A stretch of DNA of 64,000 bases, taken from assembly GCA_008363215.1 (NCBI GenBank), contig RHKP01000003.1, positions 124,001 to 188,000 of the forward strand, read 5' to 3'. Position numbers and translations under genes: made by a program. Within the stretch, counting starts at the first letter, position 1, and each line of letters opens with the position of its first letter. The notes beneath the pieces are model-generated. The model was not told the DNA's origin, did not search any database, and was given only the letters and a program-made list of their open reading frames with translations. Of the stretch, positions 42,718 through 51,483 are shown piece by piece. This DNA is from Cyanobacteria bacterium CYA. Its GTDB lineage: Bacteria > Planctomycetota > Phycisphaerae > Phycisphaerales > UBA1924.

Positions 42718-44505
42718 ATGAGCCTGAAGTCTGACGCGATTCGCTGTTTTGAAGAAATCGCCGCCATGCTGGAACTGCTGGGCGAGGACAAGTTCCGGGT
42801 GAATGCCCACGCTCGGGCGGCCCGGTCGCTGGAGGGGTACACGGGCCCGCTGGAAGCGATCGCCGGGGAGACGGCGAAGTTGCGCGAGATTCCCGGCGTA
42901 GGGCCCAAGATGGCCGACAAGATCGTGGAACTGCACACCAGCGGAGTGATGAAGGAGCACGAGGAGTTGTGTCGGCAGGTGCCGCGCGGGTTGTTCGACG
43001 TGATGGCGGTTCCGGGGCTGGGCCCCAAGACGGTCAAGGCGATGTGGGAGAGTCTGGGCGTCACGTCGATCGAGGGGCTCAAGCGGGTCATTGACGACGG
43101 GTCGATCCTCACGCTTCCACGCATGGGCGAGAAGGCGGTCGCGAAAATCAAGGCTTCGCTGCTGTTCATGGCCGGCAGCAGTGAGCGGATTCAACTCGGG
43201 CTGGCGCTGCCGCTGGCCGAGCATTTGATGGACTACATGCGACAGTTGAGCGGCATCGAGGTGGTGGCGTTTGCGGGGTCGCTGCGGCGCGGGCGCGACA
43301 CGGTGGGCGACATCGACCTTCTCGTGAGCACGAGCGATCCGGCGGCCGCGGGCGAGCACTTTCGCACAGCGCCGGGGGTCGAGGCGGTGCTGGCAGGAGG
43401 AGAGAGCAAGTCGTCGGTGCGGATGGCACTGGACGCCGACGCGGGACGATGGGGGAGCGAAGGGAAGCGAGGGCTGCAAGTGGATCTTCGCATTGTTCCC
43501 AGGGAGAGTTGGGGCGCGGCGATGATGTACTTCACCGGCTCGAAGGAGCACAATGTGCGACTGCGCGAGCGGGCGCTCAAGCAGGGCTACACGCTCAACG
43601 AATACGGGCTGTATCCGGAGGATGATGACCCGACGCCGCCGCACAGGCGCGGGATCAGGCCGGTGGCCGGGGTGAGCGAGGAAGAGGTGTACCGGGCGTT
43701 GGGGCTGCCGTTCATTCCGCCGGAGATCCGTGAGGACCATCGCGAGTTATCGCTGACGGAAACACCGGACCTGGTGGAGGTGGCGGACATTCGGGCCGAG
43801 TTGCATGCGCACACGACCGAGTCAGACGGACACCTGAGCCTGGAGCAACTGGTGCAGGCGGCGATCGATCGCGGGTTTCACACAATCGCGGTGACGGACC
43901 ACTCAAAGAGTTCGTTCCAGGCACGCGGGCTTGACGTGCCGCGCCTGCGGGCACAGCGCGAGGCGATTGAACGGGCGCGAGACCAGTTCGGCGAGCGCAT
44001 CACGATTCTGCACGGGAGTGAGGTTGACATCCTGGCGGACGGCTCGCTCGACTTCGACGACGATACGCTGGCGTGGCTGGATGTGGTGGTGGCCAGCCCG
44101 CACGCGAGTTTGTCACAGGACACTGCGACAGCGACGGCCCGGCTGCTCCGGGCGGTGTCGCACCCGCTCGTGCACGTGCTGGGGCACCCCAGCGGGCGCG
44201 TGCTGGGCAGGCGCAAGGGTCTGGAGCCGGCGATGGATGAGGTCATCGCGGCGGCGGTCGAGCACGGAACGGCACTGGAGATCAACGCCCACTGGCTGCG
44301 GCTGGACCTGCGTGACGTGCAGGCGCGCAGCGCCGTAGAGGCGGGCGCGAACATCGCGATCGACTGCGACGTGCATACGCTCGAAGACTTCGACAATCTG
44401 CGCTATGGGATCGCGACGGCGCGGCGGGGATGGGTGAGGCCGAAGGTGTGCGTGAACACGTGGTCGACCGATGATCTGCGGTGCTGGTTGCGGCGAAAAC
44501 GGTGA
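42718..44505 (+). CDS. polX: family X DNA polymerase/3'-5' exonuclease PolX
   Basis: A 595-residue repair polymerase. The N-terminal helix-hairpin-helix region carries IPGVGPKMADKIVEL and VPGLGPKTVKAMWE. The Pol-beta-like palm is GSLRRGRDTVGDIDLLVS (catalytic Asp pair) and LQVDLRIVP. The C-terminal PHP exonuclease domain has RAELHAHTTESDGHLSLE, VTDHSKSS, HGSEVDIL and HPSGRVLGRR. Length and order match bacterial PolX. It fills gaps during base-excision repair. It is divergent from the M28 peptidase gene. Confidence 0.95.
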   Translation: MSLKSDAIRCFEEIAAMLELLGEDKFRVNAHARAARSLEGYTGPLEAIAGETAKLREIPGVGPKMADKIVELHTSGVMKEHEELCRQVPRGLFDVMAVPGLGPKTVKAMWESLGVTSIEGLKRVIDDGSILTLPRMGEKAVAKIKASLLFMAGSSERIQLGLALPLAEHLMDYMRQLSGIEVVAFAGSLRRGRDTVGDIDLLVSTSDPAAAGEHFRTAPGVEAVLAGGESKSSVRMALDADAGRWGSEGKRGLQVDLRIVPRESWGAAMMYFTGSKEHNVRLRERALKQGYTLNEYGLYPEDDDPTPPHRRGIRPVAGVSEEEVYRALGLPFIPPEIREDHRELSLTETPDLVEVADIRAELHAHTTESDGHLSLEQLVQAAIDRGFHTIAVTDHSKSSFQARGLDVPRLRAQREAIERARDQFGERITILHGSEVDILADGSLDFDDDTLAWLDVVVASPHASLSQDTATATARLLRAVSHPLVHVLGHPSGRVLGRRKGLEPAMDEVIAAAVEHGTALEINAHWLRLDLRDVQARSAVEAGANIAIDCDVHTLEDFDNLRYGIATARRGWVRPKVCVNTWSTDDLRCWLRRKR

Positions 44506-44526
44506 ATCGCGCCTGCTCTGGGGGAA

Positions 44527-45279
44527 TCAAGGGGCCGGGTCAGGCGGCGTGTGCGGCGGGGCGATTTCGCCTGTGCCCGGATCAGTCCGGGAGGGTTTGG
44601 GTTCAACGACGAGAGACGACACCGTCATGGTCAGCGCCAAAAGCCCCGCCAGCCCGAGGTGCCAGATGGCCACCAGCCCGGTCTCACGCGAGTTGAGTCT
44701 GAACAGCAGCCAGACAGTGGTGACGTAGCCGACCATGCCGAGAATGTGGTCGTCGATGCGGGTGGGAATCGGCGTGCCGGTGGCCAGGAGCAGTCGATAC
44801 GCGGCCGTGGCGGCCAGCATGCGCATGGCGAAGAGTTCGGGCTCGGCGACGCGGGTGCCGACGCAGCGGGCTGCGGCGATGGAGGCGAGCGCGCCCAGCG
44901 ACCCGTATGCCGCCACTTGCAGCACCGCCGAGGCCAGGTGGATCAGCACCTGCTGAAAACCCAGCGATCCCGCGCGCACGCCGACGATGACCAGCGTGGC
45001 GAGCAGCAGGACGCTGAAGAGGATGGTCGTGAAACGGATACCGCCGAATCCCTCGACGAAGGGTGTCGGGCGGTCGGACGCGGCACCAGCCTGGGGCGCG
45101 GGTATCGCAGCCGGCGTGACCGGTTCGCGGCCTGGTTCGAGGCTGGAAGGCGTCTGCGGGGGCGCGTCTGGTTCGGTTGGGGGCGCCAGGTCATAGCCTT
45201 GCCCGTTGCCGGGCGTCAGTCGAGCCGGGCGTTCGTCGGCGCCAGGACGATTGTCGTGCCGTTCGCATTCGTCGCTCAT
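44527..45279 (-). CDS. membrane protein of unknown function
   Basis: 250 residues: a Pro/Ala/Asp-rich cytoplasmic N-terminus (about 75 residues), then about four to five membrane helices (ILFSVLLLATLVIVGVRAG; VWLLFRLNSRETGLVAIW) and a Pro-rich tail. No family is recognised. It overlaps the preceding apgM gene by 4 nt, so the two are translationally coupled, but no functional link is evident. Confidence 0.65.
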   Translation of the reverse strand: MSDECERHDNRPGADERPARLTPGNGQGYDLAPPTEPDAPPQTPSSLEPGREPVTPAAIPAPQAGAASDRPTPFVEGFGGIRFTTILFSVLLLATLVIVGVRAGSLGFQQVLIHLASAVLQVAAYGSLGALASIAAARCVGTRVAEPELFAMRMLAATAAYRLLLATGTPIPTRIDDHILGMVGYVTTVWLLFRLNSRETGLVAIWHLGLAGLLALTMTVSSLVVEPKPSRTDPGTGEIAPPHTPPDPAP

Positions 45280-46547
45280 GATCGAGGCTCCTTGCGCACC
45301 CGCGCCAGCCCGCCCCTGAGAAAGAACTCGATGAGTTCATGCCCCGGATCGATGTACATGTCGCTCGTTTCGGCCTGCGACTCGCTGAAATCCCGCTCGA
45401 CGGCCGATCGAATCCACGATCCGGCCAGCAGCACGGGCGTCGGACCGGGTGCGTGCTCACGCGTCTGCACCGGCGTGGCGTGATCGACCACCACCATCGC
45501 GCGCCAGCCGATCGCAGCGGGGTCGCGTTCGGCATCACCGAAGGCGCTCAGCCGGTCCACGACAGGCCCGATCAGTTCGGAGTCGATCCGCTCGAGTGAT
45601 TCGGTCTTGGCGTGCCAGTCACCGACGTGCGATGCCTGGTCGGGCGCGTCGTCGCACACAAGCACAAGATCGTGCGACTCGAGCAATCGGCACGCCTGGT
45701 CGGCGATGCTCGCCCGGTCGCCCGCGGGCAGGTGCACGTTCCACCCGGTGGCACGGGCCAGGCCCCGCAGCACCAGACTCTGCCCGATCGCCGCGGCCTT
45801 CAAGCCGAACCGCTGCTGTATGGACGCGAGTTCCGGGCGACGCCCCTGTCCCCAGAACCATGCGAGGTTGGCGGGGTGCAACCCTTGCTCGACGCGTGCC
45901 AGATTCACCTCATGGCGTGAAAGCAGATCGAACGATGACTCGACGAGTTGGCGCAGGGCGTCGGCCGCGCCGGGGGCGCCGCCGCCCGGCTCGTGCATCG
46001 CCGCCTCTTCACCCACGATGGAGCGCGGGGCTGCGGTGTGCACGTCGGCGAAGTCGCGCCCCGAGCGGTCGATGACCAGCGCGGCGTGCCCGGGCATGCG
46101 CGTGATTTCCATCGCACGCACGAGATCGCCTGATTCTCGCTTCCAGTAGGCGAGCAGATCATCGAGCAGCACGTCGGCCTCGGTGGTGGGGATTCGGCCG
46201 CCCGTGTGATCGAGCATGAGTCCGGCGTTCCTGGATCGTTCATCACCGATCGTCACCAGGTCGAGGCGGAATACGAAACCGTTGCCGACGTCCACGCCGA
46301 TCGCCTCGGCCTCGAGCGCTGCGCGCCCGCACAGCACACGCCGAGGGTCGTGTCCGAAGAGCGTCAGGAGACAGTGCTCGGATGAAGGCTCGAAGCCCTC
46401 GGGAACGGTTGCGACGGCGCCCACGCGCCCGCGCCGTGCCAGAGACCGGAGTTGCGGCATGTGGGCCGCCTGGAGTGGCGTGCGGTGGTCCAGTTCGGGG
46501 AGAGCCTGGTCGGCCGCGCCCGACAGGATGATGATGGCGTACTTCAC
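45276..46547 (-). CDS. apgM: 2,3-bisphosphoglycerate-independent phosphoglycerate mutase, archaeal type
   Basis: A 423-residue member of the alkaline-phosphatase superfamily that interconverts 3- and 2-phosphoglycerate, one step before enolase. It begins MKYAIIILSGAADQALPELD, and the segment EGFEPSSEHCLLTLFGHDP holds the Ser that forms the phospho-enzyme in this family. VLVCDDAPDQASHVGDWHAK supplies later metal ligands. The apgM type is common in archaea and scattered bacteria. It is in the leftward run with galK and overlaps the following membrane-protein gene. Confidence 0.88.
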   Translation of the reverse strand: MKYAIIILSGAADQALPELDHRTPLQAAHMPQLRSLARRGRVGAVATVPEGFEPSSEHCLLTLFGHDPRRVLCGRAALEAEAIGVDVGNGFVFRLDLVTIGDERSRNAGLMLDHTGGRIPTTEADVLLDDLLAYWKRESGDLVRAMEITRMPGHAALVIDRSGRDFADVHTAAPRSIVGEEAAMHEPGGGAPGAADALRQLVESSFDLLSRHEVNLARVEQGLHPANLAWFWGQGRRPELASIQQRFGLKAAAIGQSLVLRGLARATGWNVHLPAGDRASIADQACRLLESHDLVLVCDDAPDQASHVGDWHAKTESLERIDSELIGPVVDRLSAFGDAERDPAAIGWRAMVVVDHATPVQTREHAPGPTPVLLAGSWIRSAVERDFSESQAETSDMYIDPGHELIEFFLRGGLARVRKEPRS

Positions 46548-46579
46548 GGGTGCTCAGCGGCGCCGACGCGCCCAAGGCA

Positions 46580-46720
46580 TCAGTTGGCGGCGTTTTCGAT
46601 CGCCTGCCCGCCGGCCTTGATGTCCTTACCGACGCCTTCGACGGTATTGCACGCCGTGACAGCCAGGCAGACGGCCGACAGCAGCGCACCCATGAACACC
46701 CGTCCGAACCTCTTGCTCAT
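46580..46720 (-). CDS. entericidin-like small lipoprotein
   Basis: A 46-residue peptide: positive start MSKRFGRVF, hydrophobic core MGALLSAVCLAVTA, lipobox ending at Cys24, then NTVEGVGKDIKAGGQAIENA. That tail is the hallmark of the entericidin EcnA/EcnB family of small lipoproteins. ATG 46720 has AGGAGG 8 nt upstream. In E. coli, EcnA and EcnB were described as antidote and toxin lipoproteins; in many bacteria the single homologue has no known role. Only one copy is present here and no partner is nearby. Confidence 0.85.
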   Translation of the reverse strand: MSKRFGRVFMGALLSAVCLAVTACNTVEGVGKDIKAGGQAIENAAN

Positions 46721-46741
46721 CTGTCCGATCCTCCTGATCTT

Positions 46742-46765
46742 GGGGGCCCGGGGGCCCGGGGGCCC
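46742..46765. repeat. three tandem copies of gggggccc
   Basis: An 8-bp unit is repeated three times in the 76-bp gap between galK and the entericidin-like gene. It can pair with itself (GGGCCC) and could slip during replication. Confidence 0.85.
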
Positions 46766-46796
46766 GATGTTGCAATAGTAAGGCTGTTGGAGCGAC

Positions 46797-47972
46797 TCAG
46801 CGAGCCGGGTACTCGGTCCTGGCCCCGTCGCCGGCCCGGGTCACGAACCAGTCGGGATGTACGCCGGTCCGGGCAAGGTAGCCGGTGGCGATGCCGTGCC
46901 CGGCGCTCGAAGCCTGATCGGCTTCAACCAGGGCGACGATGCACCCACCGAAGCCCCCACCGGTCATGCGGGCACCGAAGACACCGCGCTGTCGCCGGGC
47001 TGTTTCCACCAACAGATCCAGTTCATCGCAACTGACTTCGTAGTCATCGCGGAGACTGTCGTGCGAATCGTACATGAGCCGTCCGAAGCCGGCGTAGTCG
47101 CCGGCCCGCAGCACGGTGGCGGCATCGAGGGTGCGGGCAATTTCGCTGACCACGTGCCGCGCCCGTCTCCAGACGGTCGGATCAAGGTGCGGCCGGGCGG
47201 CAGTAAGCGACTCGAGGGAGACATCACGCAGCGACAGGGGGGGGCCGCCCGCCCGGCCGATGGCGCGCATGGCCGAGGCGCACTGGGCCCGACGTCTGGC
47301 GTACTCCCCGCCGGAGAGTTCGTGGCGAACCATGCTGTTGACGATGAGCACGGACACCGATCCGTCGCTGACGGGCACGGGCGTGGCTTCGAGGGAGCGG
47401 CAATCAATGAGCAGGGCGTGATCGGCCCGGGCCATGACGCTGATCGCCTGATCCATGTATCCGCAGGGCACGCCGGCAAACTCGTGCTCGGCCTTCTGGC
47501 AGAGCAGCGCCTTTCCGACCGGCGCCAGGCGCACGCCGACGAGACCCTCGATCGCCGAGGCCGTGCTGACTTCAAGCGCCGCCGAACTGGAAAGCCCGCC
47601 GCCGAGCGGCACGTCGCTGGCGACGGCGACGCAGAGCGGCGGAACATCGTGCCCCAAGCGCCGGAAGCCAGCCGCAACGCCGCGGCAGTACGAGGTCCAG
47701 TCGCGGCGTTCGGGCTCCATGGCCTGTTCGTCGGGCCACTCGACCACGACGCCGTCGTGCTCACTGACCAAACGCCAGCGAGCGTCGCGACTGGCGCAGA
47801 CAGCCACTCCGGTGCGACGTTCGAGCGCCATGGGCAGCACGAAACCATCGTTGTAATCGGTGTGCTCGCCGATCAGATTGACGCGCCCCGGCGCGCTGCC
47901 CACCGCGTCCGGGCGCCGCCCGAACTGACGGAAGAGAAGTTCCGCACAACGCTCGGCCGCAGGCTTGCTCAA
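46797..47972 (-). CDS. galK: galactokinase
   Basis: A 391-residue GHMP kinase that phosphorylates galactose at C1 in the Leloir pathway. The galactokinase signature is PGRVNLIGEHTDYNDGFVLP, the ATP loop VPLGGGLSSSAALEV, and motif 3 MTGGGFGGCIVALV. The start is TTG 47972, overlapping the stop of the preceding gene (TTGA), the only in-frame start that fits the family N-terminus. galT and galE are not in the window. Coupling to a DUF2961 hydrolase suggests that it uses sugar released by that enzyme. Confidence 0.9.
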   Translation of the reverse strand: MSKPAAERCAELLFRQFGRRPDAVGSAPGRVNLIGEHTDYNDGFVLPMALERRTGVAVCASRDARWRLVSEHDGVVVEWPDEQAMEPERRDWTSYCRGVAAGFRRLGHDVPPLCVAVASDVPLGGGLSSSAALEVSTASAIEGLVGVRLAPVGKALLCQKAEHEFAGVPCGYMDQAISVMARADHALLIDCRSLEATPVPVSDGSVSVLIVNSMVRHELSGGEYARRRAQCASAMRAIGRAGGPPLSLRDVSLESLTAARPHLDPTVWRRARHVVSEIARTLDAATVLRAGDYAGFGRLMYDSHDSLRDDYEVSCDELDLLVETARRQRGVFGARMTGGGFGGCIVALVEADQASSAGHGIATGYLARTGVHPDWFVTRAGDGARTEYPAR

Positions 47973-49972
47973 TCGGCCCGCCTCCGCTCGAAGCAGTCGA
48001 TGCCGAAGTACGTGCCGGGCTTGTCGGCCTTCTCGTTGGCGCCGATGACCTCGAACCGGACAAGGTATCCGTGGTCCTTCGGCTCGTGTGTGCCAAGGTC
48101 GATCGCTCCGGTGGCGGCGACCTCGCGCCCGGCGGTGTTGAACAGGTCGATGCCCGGCGAGACCTCGGCGCCGTTGACGCTGACGCGTACGGTGGCGTAG
48201 TCCCAACTCTTCGTCAGATGGACGAACAGGTGCTCAGGATCCGTGCCCGAGGCAGGCACCTTGACTTCTGCGTAGTCGCCGACCTTGTTTGCGCGCACCC
48301 ACAGGTGCTGCCCGCGGCTCCAGATGTAGGGCCCGAAGCCGCCCTGCGGTCCGACCTGTACGCCTTCGCTCTTGCCGACCACTTCAAGCGTTTCGCCCTC
48401 GATGGCGGCCTCGATGACCAGCGGAGGCGGGAGTTGCGGCGCCTGCGGCGGCGCGAGACCGGCTGAACTGCGGTCCGGCTTGACGTTGGCGATCGTGCCG
48501 GGGCGTCCGTAGAAGTAGGCAACGGCGCTCTGGCTGACCTTGGTGTCGGCCCAGTGCCAGACTTCCATGTCGAAGCGAAGGCTCTTCTCGAACGGAATGG
48601 CGTCGAGCGAGCGGAGTCGGGCCACGGTGCTGGTGCCGTAGTTGTTGTTGTAGGTGTACCCGTCGCAACGCACCTGCGCGTGCATGGGCGACTGGAAGGG
48701 CTCGGGGCAGCACCAGGCGTACCCGTAGTAGTCCTCAGTGCCGGTGCCGAAGTGAGAGGGGAAGGTCTCGGCGTCGACGTAGATCTTCTCGTCACCCTCG
48801 CCCCACCACTGCTCGACCGGGTTCGTCACGGTCAGCGAATCGCCGACGAAGACGCCCGGGCCGGAGATGGTGACATAGTTCCAGTCCTTCATCGGTCGGG
48901 TAGCGATATCGCGCTGCTCGCGCCAGGTGGCGGCAAAGTGCATGGAACGATCGTCCCACGTCCAAGGCATCGTGCGGGCGCCGAGCGAGCAGTTGAGGTC
49001 TTCCGAGCCGAGGTTGTGCAGACGGATGACGGCCTGGCGCTGGTAGGGCATGATCCAGCCGCAGGCCAACATGCCGTTTTCACGCACCCAGCGCACGCGG
49101 TCGGAAGTCTCGTGCAGCCCGATTCCGGAGCCGAAGAAGTCGCCGACGGGTGCCCACACCGTGGTCTGGCCGTCGAACTCGATCTCAAGCACGAGCGAGC
49201 GGAGCGCACGCTCCCAGTCGCCGGGCTCGTCGATGCTGAGTGCGAGAGATTCGATGGCCTGCCCGGGCGAGTTGAGCGTCTTTTCGAACGATTTGCCGGC
49301 GGGCACCCTGGCATCCCACGCGGCGCGGATACCTTCGACCCAGTTTGAGGCGGTGAGTTCGACGGCGGCCTCCTGGATGGCCCGGGCCGACTCAATGGGC
49401 GTCGACTGGCTGAAACTCGCGACCACCGTGCCAGGCTGGTAGGTGCGGTAGTTGATCTGGTAGTAGAAGCCCGGCTCGTCGCTGGTGATGACGCAGCGCT
49501 GCGCATACGGGATCGGGAGATAGAGGTTGTACCCGCGAGAGCGCACGGCGGCCAGCGGCGACGGGGCCAGCCCGCCGGCATCGAGCATTCTGCCCATCGG
49601 GCCTTCGACGACCGGACGCGGCTGGTTGTCGATGTAGATGCGCAGATTGCCCCTGGGGTTGGCCGACCAGATGCGCACGACCGCGCCGGGGCCCGCGGCG
49701 TCCATCATGACGTACTCGTCGCGCCCGTTGATCTGGTCGACGCGGATGAACTGACCGGCGTCGGCGTTGGCAAACCAACTCTCATCGCCGGGCGCCTTCG
49801 AGGCGCGGTCATACGATGAGAACTGCTTACAGGAGTAAGCCGGATCGGGAAGGCGTGCCAAGGCCGCACGATCGTTGAGTTCTTCGAGCAAACCCTCGAA
49901 GGTCACGACCTGGGCCGCGGACACAGAGGTCAGAATCGCCGCTCCGAGCAACACGAGCAACTTGCCTGGCAT
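47969..49972 (-). CDS. DUF2961 / GH172 family glycoside hydrolase, exported
   Basis: A 667-residue protein with a signal peptide (MPGKLLVLLGAAILTSVSAA). The DUF2961 core is seen in VMMDAAGPGAVVRIWSANPR and SHFGTGTEDYYGYAWC. Characterised GH172 enzymes act on furanosides of arabinose or fructose, from memory; the substrate here is unknown. A C-terminal beta-rich domain (about 490-667) may bind sugar. It sits 16 bp after the prpD-like gene and overlaps galK by 4 nt, so the three are one operon. Confidence 0.82.
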   Translation of the reverse strand: MPGKLLVLLGAAILTSVSAAQVVTFEGLLEELNDRAALARLPDPAYSCKQFSSYDRASKAPGDESWFANADAGQFIRVDQINGRDEYVMMDAAGPGAVVRIWSANPRGNLRIYIDNQPRPVVEGPMGRMLDAGGLAPSPLAAVRSRGYNLYLPIPYAQRCVITSDEPGFYYQINYRTYQPGTVVASFSQSTPIESARAIQEAAVELTASNWVEGIRAAWDARVPAGKSFEKTLNSPGQAIESLALSIDEPGDWERALRSLVLEIEFDGQTTVWAPVGDFFGSGIGLHETSDRVRWVRENGMLACGWIMPYQRQAVIRLHNLGSEDLNCSLGARTMPWTWDDRSMHFAATWREQRDIATRPMKDWNYVTISGPGVFVGDSLTVTNPVEQWWGEGDEKIYVDAETFPSHFGTGTEDYYGYAWCCPEPFQSPMHAQVRCDGYTYNNNYGTSTVARLRSLDAIPFEKSLRFDMEVWHWADTKVSQSAVAYFYGRPGTIANVKPDRSSAGLAPPQAPQLPPPLVIEAAIEGETLEVVGKSEGVQVGPQGGFGPYIWSRGQHLWVRANKVGDYAEVKVPASGTDPEHLFVHLTKSWDYATVRVSVNGAEVSPGIDLFNTAGREVAATGAIDLGTHEPKDHGYLVRFEVIGANEKADKPGTYFGIDCFERRRAD

Positions 49973-49988
49973 CGAACCCTCCTCGCCC

Positions 49989-51413
49989 TCAGGCGGTCAT
50001 AAGGCTCATGAGCCTCGCCATCGACTTTTCGTTCTCGAGGTTCATCACGCAGTCGCGAATCTGATCGACCCGCGCTTCGCCGACCACTTCCTTGCCCAGC
50101 GCCCGGGCCTTGACGGCGATTTCGTCCATCGTCATCGGATCGCGCGGGTCGCCCTTGGGCACATCGACGCGCTTGGAGAAACTCCGCCCGTCTCGCAGCG
50201 TCAGCGTCACGCGGCTGGGCTGGTACTTGGGGAACAAACTCTCAAACTCGGCGTTCGGCACCACCTTGACCATGTCCATGATCGGTTCGAGGCTCCTGTC
50301 CTCGATCCGCGCCTGCCTGAACTGCAACGGCGTCACCATGCCGTCGACCAGTCCCACGGCCATGCAGTACGGAAGTGAATGGTCGGCCGTCTCCTTACCC
50401 GTCGGACGATACTTGTGGGGATCGCCGAGAATGTCGGCTGCGCGGGCGATGACTTCGACCTTGATCTCCGCAACGTCGCCCGCCTTGATCCGGTTCTCCT
50501 GCACACACTTCATCATGGCCGTCAGCGGCGCGTGGCTGAGCGCCTCGATCGGGAAACTCTTCATCCCGCAATCGACGATGCGATAGTGGGCGTCCTTCGA
50601 GGCGGGCAGGTCGGCGAGCAGCCCGGCTGCGTCGAATGTACAGGGCTCGCCCTTGGAAACGCTGTGCCCGAACACGTGGAAGAGTCCTTCCTTGCCGTCG
50701 AAGATGTGTTCGGGCCCGCTGAAGCCGCGTGCGGCCAGCATGGCCGACTCGACACCCATGCGGGCAGTCCACGGGTCGACCACGTTCTTCATGTTCGTCA
50801 GTTTTCCGGCCGTTACGGCGCCGAGCGAGCCGGTGCGGCTGGCGCAGATGCCAACGGCCGCGACCATCTGTTTCGGATTCAGACCCAGCACACGTCCGGC
50901 GGAGAACGGGGCGGCAAAACCGGTGAGCGTGGCGTGATGCCAGCCGTACTCACGCACGCCGGGTCGGCCGATTTCCACCAGGCGCATCTCAACCTCGTAC
51001 GCGATGACTGTCGCGACGATCAGATCCCTTCCCCCCAGCCCGCGATACTCGCACAGCGCCAGCGGGGCGCCGAGGATGTCGCTGGGGTGGCTCGGGTCGG
51101 CCTTCCAGTAGATGTCGTTGAAGTCCATCGCCCGGATCATGTGGCTGTTCAGGAACGCAGCATCGACCGGGTTAGTCTTGAATCCTGAAACAAAGCATGT
51201 GCAAGGCCCGCCGGCTCCGGACATCTCGCGGTGATGGGCGAGGAGGATCTTCGCATCCTCCTGTTGGCTCCCGCCCAGCCCGCAGCCGAGCGAATCGAAC
51301 CAGAACGCCTTGGCCCGTTCGATGGCGGCATCCGACAGATTGTCAAAGGTGAGCCCGCAGGCCCATTCGGAAAGGGGATAACTCACGAAGCCTTCGGTCT
51401 TATACGATGCCAC
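49989..51413 (-). CDS. MmgE/PrpD family protein
   Basis: A 474-residue member of the MmgE/PrpD fold, which includes 2-methylcitrate dehydratase and cis-aconitate decarboxylase. Family-like stretches are RAKAFWFDSLGCGLGGS, AFLNSHMIRAMDFNDIYW, HPSDILGAPLALCEYRG and DPWTARMGVESAML. No prpB or prpC lies nearby, so the methylcitrate cycle is not implied; many PrpD-like proteins have unknown substrates. It leads the operon with the GH172 and galK genes. Confidence 0.85.
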   Translation of the reverse strand: MASYKTEGFVSYPLSEWACGLTFDNLSDAAIERAKAFWFDSLGCGLGGSQQEDAKILLAHHREMSGAGGPCTCFVSGFKTNPVDAAFLNSHMIRAMDFNDIYWKADPSHPSDILGAPLALCEYRGLGGRDLIVATVIAYEVEMRLVEIGRPGVREYGWHHATLTGFAAPFSAGRVLGLNPKQMVAAVGICASRTGSLGAVTAGKLTNMKNVVDPWTARMGVESAMLAARGFSGPEHIFDGKEGLFHVFGHSVSKGEPCTFDAAGLLADLPASKDAHYRIVDCGMKSFPIEALSHAPLTAMMKCVQENRIKAGDVAEIKVEVIARAADILGDPHKYRPTGKETADHSLPYCMAVGLVDGMVTPLQFRQARIEDRSLEPIMDMVKVVPNAEFESLFPKYQPSRVTLTLRDGRSFSKRVDVPKGDPRDPMTMDEIAVKARALGKEVVGEARVDQIRDCVMNLENEKSMARLMSLMTA

Positions 51414-51483
51414 GCCGTTCCCTCCGCCTGTGGACGCGATCCGTTCTGGGGGAGTTTAGCCGACGCACGAGGTCCGACGCCGG

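Noticed and set aside
49989..51413. 2-methylcitrate dehydratase (prpD) proper
   Set aside because: The family match is to the broad MmgE/PrpD fold; without prpB or prpC nearby the specific name is not justified.
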